DNA from: an uncultured Shewanella sp.
GTDB taxonomy: Bacteria; Pseudomonadota; Gammaproteobacteria; Enterobacterales; Shewanellaceae
Length of the DNA stretch: 64,000 nt
Reading direction: 5' to 3'
Assembly (NCBI RefSeq): GCF_947491715.1
Contig: NZ_CANLKR010000018.1
Span: forward strand, 1-64,000
The notes beneath the pieces were generated by a model, which was not told the DNA's origin, did no database searches, and saw only the letters and a program-made list of their open reading frames with translations. Below are positions 17,647 to 26,524 of this stretch, one piece after another. Every line of letters starts with the position of its first letter. Position 1 is the stretch's first letter. The translations under genes were made by a program, and so were the position numbers.

Positions 17647-20600
17647 ATGTCTGCAATCAATAATGATCAACCTTGCGTTTTAGCAATAATCGGTGCCGGC
17701 CCAACGTGTACCTACGCAATTGAACGCCTAGCCGCTAACTTTAACCATTTTAGAGAAAAGTTACGTCCTTGCACCATATACATTTTCGATAAAACAGGGC
17801 ACTTCGGTTCTGGAGAAGTCCATAGCCCAACTCAATCTAAAACAAGCTTTCTCAACAGAATTGCGGGACAAGTTTGTTTTGCTGCAGATGAATCCAATGT
17901 AAACGCAGGGCCGCTTTTACCCCCAAAATACAGATTAACGTTAAGTGAGTGGTGCCTAAATAAATACCAAGAAACAAAAGACAACCGATATCAATTGGGG
18001 TCTCAAGATTGGCCCAAACGAGCGCTTCATGGAGAAGCATTAAAAATACATTTTGACGAGTATATTACGTTATTAAATAACCTAGATCATGTAACGGTAA
18101 ACCTAATAAAAGGTGAGGTATTTGATATAGAGAAAGTTGGCGAACAGTTCAAAGTTGTTTCCAATCAACACCCAGACATTTTATGTGATCAATTGCTGCT
18201 TGCCACTGGGCACTCTGCTAATCATCCTAAAAGCTCGGCACCATATAAGATCTTAGCGGCTCATGCGCAGCAAAATGATAATATTGATTTTATCAACTAT
18301 GCCTACCCTTTGGTTGATAATTTACAAAATATAGATGCTTCTCAAACTGTAGCTGTTCAAGGATTAGGGCTAACCGCAATTGACGTATTCTTGTATTTGA
18401 CGGAAGGAAATGGAGGTCAATTCAAAAAGAATAGTTCGCAAGAATATATATATATTCCTTCTGGTAGGGAACCCAAATTGATTGGGTTTAGCCGAAGTGG
18501 ACTATTTACCATGACTCGCCCTCACAATGAAAAAGAAAGAGATATACAAACCCTCGAGCACAAAGGCTGTTTCTTTCATCAGCGTATCATCGATCAACTG
18601 CGAAAATATCGCGGCATAGGGAAATTTAATAAATTAGATTTTGAGTTGCACCTTTGGCCTCTCATACGACTTGAACAATCGTATTTATATTATAAAACGC
18701 TTTTTGGTGAACAATTCGGTGATCATATAAAAAGAACCGTAGGATCTAACGTTGACAGTTTTATCAAGGCGAATTTAGAACACAGCAGAAACGGAGAGAA
18801 GGCTGCGTTATATTTTGAAAATATAATTAATGAAGTCGTTGATAATCTTATTCAAACAATCGAGTCGATGCTCGATCAAACTTATCAATCACCGTCATTA
18901 TTTACCGATGAACTTATTCGCTCCGCAGCTATCCACTACTTTAAGTACTATAGCGGAATAAATTTACACTCAGAGCTTCAAGGTCGCCCACTCAATTCAA
19001 GGGTGTTTTCAAAAATATATGAACAACTCACCTCTCCATGGGATCACGACAAGAATATTCGCGCTCATAAATATTCTTGGGAAAAAATCAACCACCCCAT
19101 TAAAGCCAATCTATCAGGGCCTGAATACACTCAAGCCATTATCGAGTTCATGGAAAAGGACATCAAAAACGCGAAACAGAATAACTTGGACAATCCTGTA
19201 AAAGCGCTTTGTGACGGAGTATGGCGAGACTTAAGACAAGTTATGGCTTATGCCATAGACGATGGTGGGTTAACACCTTCTTCGCATAAAACTTTCCTAC
19301 ATAAATATATGCGGATCCACAATAGGCTTGGTAATGGCGCGAGTTTAGAGGTCATGCAGAAGATGTTAGCGCTAGTAAAAGCAGAAGTACTCGATGTTTC
19401 ATTAGGTTACAATCCTGTCATCAAGACATGCTCAACAAAGGGATATACCATTAGCGATGGTGATGGAAAGCACGCTTTTACCGCAAATGTCATTATCAAC
19501 GCCAAAATACACGAATTTCACGCTGAGAACGATATCACACCTCTATATCAAAATATGTTAGATCGGGGTTTAGTGACTCTTTGGGAAAATAAACATGAAA
19601 CAGAAAGCCCATTTCAACCAGGAGGCCTTCAGCTAACCGACCAGTTCAAACCCGTTAACAAAGATGGTATTGCTGAATCAGGTATAACACTATTAGGTCC
19701 ACCAACAGAAGGGAAATACTTTTTTCAAATAGGTGCTGCAAGACCAAGACAGAACCACCATATCTTTAATGATATTAGTTGTTGGTCAAATCAATTTATC
19801 AGTCACTTAAAATATTCTATTAAAGAGACTCATCAACCAACAGTACAAGATTTGCGTCAACATGCATCAAAGATTAATCGTACTGCCATTATACTTCTGG
19901 CGGGTATTGGAAAAAGAATGGACAGAGATCTCCCCAAATCTCTAATACCTTTTAAAGAACCTGACTCTAATGAATCCTTCACCTTAATAGAAAGAAACAT
20001 AAGATTGCTGAAAGAAAGTGGCATCGATAACTTTGTATTAGTTGTTAATGCTCAAAACAGTCAGCAGTTTACTCAGTTTGAAAATACCAACGTATCATTA
20101 GTGATCAATTATTCGAACGTCAAGCATACCGGTTCCTCTTTAAGTTTAAGCTATGCATTAAACTTTATTGAGGAAAATTCAACTCAATTAGTCGATGAAC
20201 TTTTTATTCTGGATGGAGACATTATTTTTGAAAAGAAACTAGCAAAATTTATTGTTCAATCCAATCTAGGTTCGTCCTTATTCGTCACGCCTAACATATC
20301 CAAAGATGAGGAAGAGGTAAGAGTCTATCTGCAACAGAACAAACCTAAACTTATTGGCAAAGGAATATCACCGAAAATCGCTAATAAACTCGAATTAGCA
20401 GGGGAAAGCTTAGGCATAATAAAAATTGTGGAAAACGACCTACCTTTATTAAAAAATCTCACAACATGGCTGTGTGGCTCTCCCCTATCTCAAAAAGCAT
20501 TTGGTTACGCCAAACAAAAATCTGAACATGAAGAAATATGGCAATATTTTTTCAATTTAGAATCACTTTTGATCGTGACTGTCGACCAGGATATGGTTTT

Positions 20601-20706
20601 CGCCGAGTGTGATAATCAAGAAGACCTAAGGTATATACAACAAACCCTTCTCGCACAAATCATTAAAAATGATAGACAATTCGAGGTGGAACATAATGAC
20701 TTATAA
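17647..20706 (+). CDS. FAD/NAD(P)-binding protein fused to a nucleotidyltransferase domain (1019 aa)
   Basis: The first 30 residues have a Rossmann dinucleotide fold, AIIGAGPTCTYAIERL (13-28), followed by GSGEVHSPTQSKTSFLNR. A second glycine motif, VQGLGLTAIDVF, lies near 238-249. This matches the FAD/NAD(P)-binding family of PF13454 type, whose reactions are mostly uncharacterised. From about residue 745 the sequence becomes an NTP-transferase domain: AIILLAGIGKRM, then DLPKSLIPF, and later FILDGDIIF with the metal-binding Asp. This is a second nucleotidyltransferase in the operon, with a more canonical glycine loop than the one on PEP mutase. The fusion suggests oxidation and nucleotide activation of one substrate, but the order is unknown. 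The gene ends 11 bases inside the transaminase gene. Confidence 0.85.
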   Translation: MSAINNDQPCVLAIIGAGPTCTYAIERLAANFNHFREKLRPCTIYIFDKTGHFGSGEVHSPTQSKTSFLNRIAGQVCFAADESNVNAGPLLPPKYRLTLSEWCLNKYQETKDNRYQLGSQDWPKRALHGEALKIHFDEYITLLNNLDHVTVNLIKGEVFDIEKVGEQFKVVSNQHPDILCDQLLLATGHSANHPKSSAPYKILAAHAQQNDNIDFINYAYPLVDNLQNIDASQTVAVQGLGLTAIDVFLYLTEGNGGQFKKNSSQEYIYIPSGREPKLIGFSRSGLFTMTRPHNEKERDIQTLEHKGCFFHQRIIDQLRKYRGIGKFNKLDFELHLWPLIRLEQSYLYYKTLFGEQFGDHIKRTVGSNVDSFIKANLEHSRNGEKAALYFENIINEVVDNLIQTIESMLDQTYQSPSLFTDELIRSAAIHYFKYYSGINLHSELQGRPLNSRVFSKIYEQLTSPWDHDKNIRAHKYSWEKINHPIKANLSGPEYTQAIIEFMEKDIKNAKQNNLDNPVKALCDGVWRDLRQVMAYAIDDGGLTPSSHKTFLHKYMRIHNRLGNGASLEVMQKMLALVKAEVLDVSLGYNPVIKTCSTKGYTISDGDGKHAFTANVIINAKIHEFHAENDITPLYQNMLDRGLVTLWENKHETESPFQPGGLQLTDQFKPVNKDGIAESGITLLGPPTEGKYFFQIGAARPRQNHHIFNDISCWSNQFISHLKYSIKETHQPTVQDLRQHASKINRTAIILLAGIGKRMDRDLPKSLIPFKEPDSNESFTLIERNIRLLKESGIDNFVLVVNAQNSQQFTQFENTNVSLVINYSNVKHTGSSLSLSYALNFIEENSTQLVDELFILDGDIIFEKKLAKFIVQSNLGSSLFVTPNISKDEEEVRVYLQQNKPKLIGKGISPKIANKLELAGESLGIIKIVENDLPLLKNLTTWLCGSPLSQKAFGYAKQKSEHEEIWQYFFNLESLLIVTVDQDMVFAECDNQEDLRYIQQTLLAQIIKNDRQFEVEHNDL

Positions 20707-21781
20707 ATTATTTACCCCAGGTCCTTTGTCAACAGCCTCTGAGACTAAAGCGTCTATGTTGCATGATTGGCCCTCAAGAGATGCCGACTTTGAAGCCATA
20801 ACGCGATCTGTTTTAAATGATCTTGAAAAGATTTATCAATTTGACCACGCATATGCTTGTGTTCTTTTACAAGGTCCCTCTACTTTTGCAATTGAAGCTA
20901 CGATTACCACTCTGGTCAAAAAACAAGAACGTATACTTGCCCTATCAAATGGAGTATACGGCGATAGGATGTACCAAATCGCGAAATTAGCGGGATACCA
21001 AATTGAATTAGTTTCACTTCCATTTGACCAACCAATAAATGAAAAGTCTCTCGACGATTTAGATCTCGATTACTCTGAATTTGATTATGTTACTTTTGTC
21101 CACTGTGAGACCAGTACGGGAATATTAAATGATATTGCTTGGGCTGATCAATTTTCACATAAGAATAAGTTAAAACTCATTGCTGATACTGTTTCTACAT
21201 TTGGAGGAATGACTTACCCATCCTTCTCTTCTTCAACTGTCGCATTGATCGGATCAGCCAATAAATGCCTCGAAAGTGTACCTGGAATCACTTTTGTTTT
21301 TATAAAAGAAAAACAACTCATTGACTCGAAAGACAACTGTACCTCAATGAGTTTTGATCTATTCAGTCAATGGCAATACATGAAAGAAAAAAGCCAATGG
21401 CGCTTTTCACCACCGACTCACGTAGTCGCAGCGTTCAATACTGCTTTAAGCCTTTTTCATCGCCAAGGCGGTGTTAAAACAAGAGCTAAACGTTATAAAC
21501 AAAACTATCAATTTCTCACACAAAAAATGACCTCACTAGGATTCAAAGCATTAGTACAAGAATCAACGCACTCCCCCATTATCGTTTCCTATTTGATGGG
21601 GACCAATATTAACGATTTTGACAAGCTGTATAGCGAGTTGAAACAAAAAGGTTTGGTCATTTACCCAGGTGTCATCACTAACATTAATTATTTCAGAGTG
21701 GGTTGTATCGGTGATATATCCATTAAAGATATTGAATCATTAACATCAGCATTTCAATCTACCATTAAACAAGAGACCTAA
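20696..21781 (+). CDS. phnW: 2-aminoethylphosphonate:pyruvate-type aminotransferase
   Basis: A PLP fold-type I class V aminotransferase. LFTPGPLSTASETKASML at the start is characteristic of AEP transaminases. IADTVSTFGG (162-171) supplies the PLP ring-binding Asp164, and GSANKCLESVPG supplies the Schiff-base Lys190. In a cluster with PEP mutase and Ppd it would run toward AEP, aminating phosphonoacetaldehyde. The ATG at 20696 is chosen over one at 20669 because it has a GAGGTGG ribosome site and begins exactly at the conserved N-terminus. It gives 361 aa, usual for the family. It overlaps the previous gene by 11 bases. Confidence 0.94.
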   Translation: MTYKLFTPGPLSTASETKASMLHDWPSRDADFEAITRSVLNDLEKIYQFDHAYACVLLQGPSTFAIEATITTLVKKQERILALSNGVYGDRMYQIAKLAGYQIELVSLPFDQPINEKSLDDLDLDYSEFDYVTFVHCETSTGILNDIAWADQFSHKNKLKLIADTVSTFGGMTYPSFSSSTVALIGSANKCLESVPGITFVFIKEKQLIDSKDNCTSMSFDLFSQWQYMKEKSQWRFSPPTHVVAAFNTALSLFHRQGGVKTRAKRYKQNYQFLTQKMTSLGFKALVQESTHSPIIVSYLMGTNINDFDKLYSELKQKGLVIYPGVITNINYFRVGCIGDISIKDIESLTSAFQSTIKQET

Positions 21782-21787
21782 CACTCA

Positions 21788-22624
21788 ATGATGCTAAATA
21801 ATCCTTTAATCATTAAATTGGGCGGCAGTGTCATCACGGATAGGCAAAAGCCCTATACCCTAGAAAAAGAAACCTGTCGTCGTTTAATAAAAAAAATCAA
21901 AAAGCTTAAACAGCAATCAACAAGACCCATAGTATTGATTTTGGGGGGAGGCTCTTTTGGGCACCCTTCTGTTCATCAGTACAATTTAGCGAATACAGAC
22001 AGTCATTCCAATCTCCAGCAGTTTTCTAGGTTAACTCTTTCTTTATATCAATTAGTACAGGAGTTTATGGAGGTGGGTTATGAAGAGTCAGTCGATTTTA
22101 GTCCATTTCAATCCAACTCTCTATTTGTGAGTCGAAATGGACAAATAGAGCGAGTATTTGATGATCCAATTACAAATTGCTTTAAATTAAACCACATTCC
22201 TTTATTAACAGGAGGAGTCGCCTTTGACTTAGAGAAAGGGCAAATGATATTTGGCAGCGATCGAGTTCCTGAACTGATTGCGACTATGTATCCATCTGGG
22301 CGAAGTATTTTTGTTTCTGATATCGACGGAGTATATGACGCATCAAAGAATCAAATATATAAAAGAATCACTCCGACAGATTATGAAGCAATTTGTCATT
22401 CTATATTTGAATCTCAAAAATTAGATGTCACCAATGGAATGCAAGGTAAAGTCGATTCAGCAATGCGATTAGTTCACCTAGGAGTCGAATCTGTCATTTG
22501 CTCTGTTTCAACTTTCTTAAATCAGGACACCAAGCAAATTTTAAGTAAAGGTTTAAAAGGTACCTATTTTTCCCCTTATGAAACAGCAATTGATCTCAAG
22601 TTTCCAACGGAGGAGAAATGCTAG
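21788..22624 (+). CDS. Amino acid kinase family small-molecule kinase, IPK/FomA-like
   Basis: A 278-residue kinase of the aspartokinase/UMP kinase fold. The N-terminal IIKLGGSVITD (8-18) binds ATP, and LGGGSFGHP (52-60) carries the His (59) that in isopentenyl phosphate kinase contacts the substrate phosphate. FGSDRVPELIA and VSDIDGVYD follow. Isopentenyl phosphate kinase is related to FomA, which phosphorylates the phosphonate fosfomycin, so in this operon phosphorylation of a phosphonate as a biosynthetic or self-protection step is plausible (inference). The stop lies inside the next gene (7-base overlap), tying it to the following P-loop kinase. Confidence 0.85.
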   Translation: MMLNNPLIIKLGGSVITDRQKPYTLEKETCRRLIKKIKKLKQQSTRPIVLILGGGSFGHPSVHQYNLANTDSHSNLQQFSRLTLSLYQLVQEFMEVGYEESVDFSPFQSNSLFVSRNGQIERVFDDPITNCFKLNHIPLLTGGVAFDLEKGQMIFGSDRVPELIATMYPSGRSIFVSDIDGVYDASKNQIYKRITPTDYEAICHSIFESQKLDVTNGMQGKVDSAMRLVHLGVESVICSVSTFLNQDTKQILSKGLKGTYFSPYETAIDLKFPTEEKC

Positions 22625-23268
22625 TAGCACTCACAGGCCCAGATGGCACTGGGAAAAGCACGGTATCAAAAGTCATTAAAGAGGAAGTGTTGAAAACTGG
22701 GCGAAAGTTAGAAACAGTTGACCGTTGGGATATATTAAACACATCAAACTTTTCTCAAAGTCGATTTATTCACTCTCCCTTGAAAGAACTAAAAGAATGT
22801 GTCAGTGAAATGAAAGGCCCCTCACGATTCCTTTTCATTCTCTGGACAATATATAGCGTGCTTGAAGACTATGATCCTGCTTCTCCTACAATCACTTTCA
22901 TAGACAGTTACTGGATGAAACACGCCGCATCAGAAATAGCCTATGGCCTACCTGAGAGTTTCGTTGAAAACGCTATTGAACTACTACCAAAAGCAGATCT
23001 AACCATATGTTTAGATCTGTCGCCTGAAATAGCCTACCAACGTAAGTCAACAGCAACAAAGATTGACCTCAACGCTTACGAATGCGGTATGAACTCAAGC
23101 CTTTCAAGCGAGAGCTTTATTCACCATCAAAATAAAATTAGAAATCAACTTCAAGTATGGAGTCACAAGCATCATTGGCGAGTTGTCGAAGCCTGCCAAT
23201 CTCCTTCTAACGTAGCAGATTCGGTTTCAACATTAATATACGAATATCTCCATTCAAAACAGTCGTAA
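22618..23268 (+). CDS. Thymidylate-kinase-like P-loop kinase
   Basis: A 216-residue P-loop protein with a Walker A motif GPDGTGKST at residues 7-15 and a thymidylate-kinase-like layout: TVDRWDI near 35-41, FIDSYWMKHAASE near 98-110 in the DRY/DRW region, and a C-terminal LSPEIAYQRK typical of the LID-side segment. It is not the housekeeping dTMP kinase, judging by its divergence and context. Together with the overlapping IPK-like gene it forms a kinase pair that could phosphorylate a phosphonate or a nucleotide conjugate. It has a good ribosome site (GGAGG) inside the preceding gene. Confidence 0.8.
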   Translation: MLVALTGPDGTGKSTVSKVIKEEVLKTGRKLETVDRWDILNTSNFSQSRFIHSPLKELKECVSEMKGPSRFLFILWTIYSVLEDYDPASPTITFIDSYWMKHAASEIAYGLPESFVENAIELLPKADLTICLDLSPEIAYQRKSTATKIDLNAYECGMNSSLSSESFIHHQNKIRNQLQVWSHKHHWRVVEACQSPSNVADSVSTLIYEYLHSKQS

Positions 23269-23295
23269 CAAGTTTAGAACAAGAGGGAAAAGTCA

Positions 23296-24996
23296 ATGCA
23301 TAATAAAGGTACAGAGGTTATTCCGGTAAGAGTATTAAAACAAACGGCTCTGGAGAAAAATATCCCTCAAAAAAGTGCACTTCGAGAGTACTTAGGAACA
23401 AAAGATGAAACATCCAGCACCCCATGCTCGAGAAAGGCACCTAAGTATCAATCTCTAGGTTCAAAATCTAACAAAGCACTCAGTGTTTTACTTGTATTGC
23501 CCCCAATGTGTATGTACGAAGGCGCAGTGAAACGTCTGATACCTCCTCTTGGCTTATGCTATATAGCTGCTAATCTACTGAAGTTTAATCATAAAGTTGA
23601 TATTTTGGATTGTATCGTCGAAGGCTATAACACTGAAACGCTTATCGCACCAAAAATCTATAGACTTGGTATTACTGAAACAGAGTTCGCTGCGCGTATC
23701 AAAAATAGCGAACATGATATTATCTGTTTTTCAATGATTTATTCATCGGATATCGACAACCTCTATCAATACGCAAAAATTGTCAAGCAAGTCGCAAGTG
23801 AGAAAATAGTGGTAGCTGGAGGAATGCACGCCTCAATATACCCAGAACGATTTATTAAAGATGCAGGCTATTATAATGAAAAGCCCATTATCGACTTTGT
23901 CATTCGAGGAGAAGGCGAGTTTCGCCTCATTGAATTAATCAAAGATCTGCAGCAAGGACGAGTAAATGTGCATTCAGATGGGTTAGTTGGCTGGAGTGAA
24001 GATGAACTATTTATTAATCCTCAGTATGAACAAATCCAAGATTTAGATGATCTTCCTTTTCCAGCATATCACAAACTACCACTTGAAAAGTACTTCCATC
24101 ACAATGTCCCATTTTCACCCTATCCTAGGGGTAATCGCGTTATGCAGATATATACGTCTAGGGGCTGCCCAATTGGATGTACATTTTGTTCAAGTACTAA
24201 CTTCAATAAAGCCTATCGCGGAAGAAGCGTTGAAAATGTTATCGAAGAAATCAAATACTACCAAAAAAAGTACGGTATCGATGAAATACAGTTTGCAGAT
24301 GACAACTTAACTTTTGATAAAAAACGCTCAATCGCTTTATTTAACGAATTAGAAAAACTCAACATCAAATGGTGTACACCCAATGGAATTATGCTCAACA
24401 CCTTAGATGAACAAGTGCTAGATGCGATGATACGTTCAGGTCTCTACCAAATAACCTTATCCTTAGACAGTGGCAACGCCGATACCCTTAAAGAAAAGCA
24501 TCGCAAACCAGTGAAGTTACAAAGAGTGCCCATTTTAATGGACTACCTGCAAAAAAGAGAAATATTAATGCATGGAACATTAGTCGTTGGCATGCCAGGA
24601 GAAACAATAGAAGAAATAGAGAAAGGCTTTAAGTATGTAGAAAAATTGCCATTTAATTCTATCAACGTTTTCATTGCTCAAGCTTTGCCTGGCTCTGAGC
24701 TTTTTGAAGTTTCATTGCAAAATGGCTCCATTTCTTATGAGGGTTCTCTTTATATTGATACAGCCCAATCGACGCTAAAACTAACCGACATAGATGGTGC
24801 CACGCTAGAGCGAATCGTCGAAGCATTTCTAGATGATTACAATCAGAAGATCTATCAACGGGATCCCGTCGCATGGAAGAAAAAATATAAAGAGCATCAA
24901 GCTCGAATGTCCAAAATTTGTATCGGAAAAGCCTCGGCAAATACCGCATCAATTATCAAAGCAAATAATGATCAAGCCAAAACTGTTTGTGCTTAG
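23296..24996 (+). CDS. B12-binding-type radical SAM protein (class B), possible phosphonate C-methylase
   Basis: A 566-residue enzyme. An unusual polar N-terminal extension (about 60 residues) precedes a cobalamin-binding-like Rossmann domain (about 62-225: LVLPPMCMYEG, PPLGLCYIAANL, VVAGGMHASIYPE). The radical SAM barrel has the cluster motif C291-PIG-C295-TF-C298 in TSRGCPIGCTFC. In the fosfomycin pathway Fom3, of the same class, methylates cytidylyl-hydroxyethylphosphonate. The presence here of a cytidylyltransferase therefore suggests C-methylation of a CMP-bound phosphonate. Other class B enzymes do ring rearrangements, so methylation is not proven. The gene begins 27 bases after the kinase gene. 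Confidence 0.88.
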   Translation: MHNKGTEVIPVRVLKQTALEKNIPQKSALREYLGTKDETSSTPCSRKAPKYQSLGSKSNKALSVLLVLPPMCMYEGAVKRLIPPLGLCYIAANLLKFNHKVDILDCIVEGYNTETLIAPKIYRLGITETEFAARIKNSEHDIICFSMIYSSDIDNLYQYAKIVKQVASEKIVVAGGMHASIYPERFIKDAGYYNEKPIIDFVIRGEGEFRLIELIKDLQQGRVNVHSDGLVGWSEDELFINPQYEQIQDLDDLPFPAYHKLPLEKYFHHNVPFSPYPRGNRVMQIYTSRGCPIGCTFCSSTNFNKAYRGRSVENVIEEIKYYQKKYGIDEIQFADDNLTFDKKRSIALFNELEKLNIKWCTPNGIMLNTLDEQVLDAMIRSGLYQITLSLDSGNADTLKEKHRKPVKLQRVPILMDYLQKREILMHGTLVVGMPGETIEEIEKGFKYVEKLPFNSINVFIAQALPGSELFEVSLQNGSISYEGSLYIDTAQSTLKLTDIDGATLERIVEAFLDDYNQKIYQRDPVAWKKKYKEHQARMSKICIGKASANTASIIKANNDQAKTVCA

Positions 24997-25044
24997 CACA
25001 ATAATTAATTGCACCATCAATTCAATACAAACCAAGGAAAGAAA

Positions 25045-25818
25045 ATGAATGTAGACACCCTAATAGAAGCAAAGACGGAATATGACCAATTCGTCAATGT
25101 AGCTCACCTTTCTTTATCTCATAATGGAGACCTTAATGACTACCCTAAATATCTTGCCGCCGTGGAGTATGCTGTACATAGGCTAAAACCAGAATTCGAC
25201 AAAAAGAGTTATGGTGATGCATTTAGAGAAGCCTCAAAGGATGAGCAATGGTTTGCAACATCCCTAGTGACTAACTCTGAACGAGAAGGTGATGGAGCCA
25301 CCAGACTTTGGTCGATGGCGGCATGCTGCGATAATGAAAAAGAAAAAGAGCTGGTTAAACGCCATGCCGTTGATGAATCTCGCCATTCCACTATGTATTT
25401 AAAGATGTTGGATTACACCTTTCCTGATGCGATAGAGCCTGACTTCCGTGCAGAGTTAGAAGAAAAATTGTCACCACATTATGCCTTAACTCAAGAACCT
25501 AAAATTGTCGAAAATTCAGAATATGCCCGCAAACCTTCTATTGACGACTACATTCAAATGAATATCGCTGAAATAAGAACCGCTATGCACCATATGCTGC
25601 AAAGAAAAGCGTTAGAAAAGTTTTGCCCTGAGGAAAACCAAGAACGAATGTCCACGATTTCCCGCTCTTTGCTCAAAGATGAATTACTCCATGTGGGTTA
25701 CACAGCAAAACTCATCGAAGAGAAAGCCGATGAAAATCTCAATGAGTTATTTTTAGAAAGATTAAACGATTTCAACGAAATCACTAAAGAAGAGCTTTCA
25801 CAAAAGATTTTTGACTAA
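25045..25818 (+). CDS. Ferritin-like diiron protein (257 aa)
   Basis: A mostly helical protein with two ExxH signatures: DESRH (with HAVDESRHSTMYL) in the first half and DELLH (LLKDELLHVGYTAKL) in the second. Each is preceded by a helix with an extra Glu (TNSEREGDG and MNIAEIRTAMHH). This is the four-helix, E...ExxH...E...ExxH pattern of diiron ferritin-like oxygenases and oxidases. The likely role is oxidation, desaturation or N-oxygenation of the pathway intermediate; which one cannot be told. I use the ATG at 25045, which follows AAGGAAAG, and not an upstream in-frame ATG at 25009 without a ribosome site. Confidence 0.8.
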   Translation: MNVDTLIEAKTEYDQFVNVAHLSLSHNGDLNDYPKYLAAVEYAVHRLKPEFDKKSYGDAFREASKDEQWFATSLVTNSEREGDGATRLWSMAACCDNEKEKELVKRHAVDESRHSTMYLKMLDYTFPDAIEPDFRAELEEKLSPHYALTQEPKIVENSEYARKPSIDDYIQMNIAEIRTAMHHMLQRKALEKFCPEENQERMSTISRSLLKDELLHVGYTAKLIEEKADENLNELFLERLNDFNEITKEELSQKIFD

Positions 25819-25911
25819 AACCATATCAAAGATCAGTTCAACAGGCCTATTGATGAATACTCTATAGGCCAAAAATATTCTATGAAAAATGTCGAAGTGA
25901 ACAGGATAATA

Positions 25912-26493
25912 ATGAAAATCAACCCAATAGAGAAATTTCAGGCGCTATATCAAACGGCTCGAGCTGAAAGTACCTTACAACAAAAAGGAGCGATTTGTAT
26001 TTCAACGCTGGACAGTGACGGCTTTCCTGATTCCAGATTTGTTGATTTAAAAGAGGTGACAGCAGAAGGGTTTATATTCTGTACGGATTATGAGTCAAAT
26101 AAAGGAAAATCAATTTCCCAAAACAACAAAATTGGTTTAACGGTATGGTGGGAGCATATTGAAACGCAAATTCGTATCAAAGGAAAAGTTTCAAAAGTAA
26201 ACACTGAACAATCACAGCAATATTGGTTATCTCGCTCTCGCTCAGCCCAATTAACAACATGGGCATCGAATCAAAGCCAACCTTTATCTCATAGTGTATC
26301 TCTTACAAATAATTTAGCAAAGTACTCAAAGGAATTCGAAACAGTTGAGGTTCCAAAACCCCCCATGTGGGGCGGTTACCTTATACGACCTATTCATTTC
26401 GAATTTCTTACATTTAGGCAAGATAGAATGCATATACGAGAGGTCATCTCGCTAATTGGTGATCAGTGGCATAAAAGTTTTTTGCAACCTTAA
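25912..26493 (+). CDS. Pyridoxamine-phosphate-oxidase-like flavoprotein
   Basis: A 193-residue split-barrel FMN protein. CISTLDSDGFPDSRFVDLK (near 26-44) and FCTDYESNKGKSI are typical FMN-binding stretches, and FEFLTFRQDRMHIRE near the C-terminus corresponds to the PdxH signature. PdxH oxidises pyridoxamine or pyridoxine phosphate to PLP, and relatives such as PhzG oxidise pathway intermediates. Within this operon it may supply PLP to the transaminase or oxidise an amine. I start at the ATG at 25912, after AGGATA; an in-frame ATG at 25882 has no ribosome site. Confidence 0.82.
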   Translation: MKINPIEKFQALYQTARAESTLQQKGAICISTLDSDGFPDSRFVDLKEVTAEGFIFCTDYESNKGKSISQNNKIGLTVWWEHIETQIRIKGKVSKVNTEQSQQYWLSRSRSAQLTTWASNQSQPLSHSVSLTNNLAKYSKEFETVEVPKPPMWGGYLIRPIHFEFLTFRQDRMHIREVISLIGDQWHKSFLQP

Positions 26494-26524
26494 TTTCTCA
26501 TCTTATTTCTAGGCCTAAACGAAA

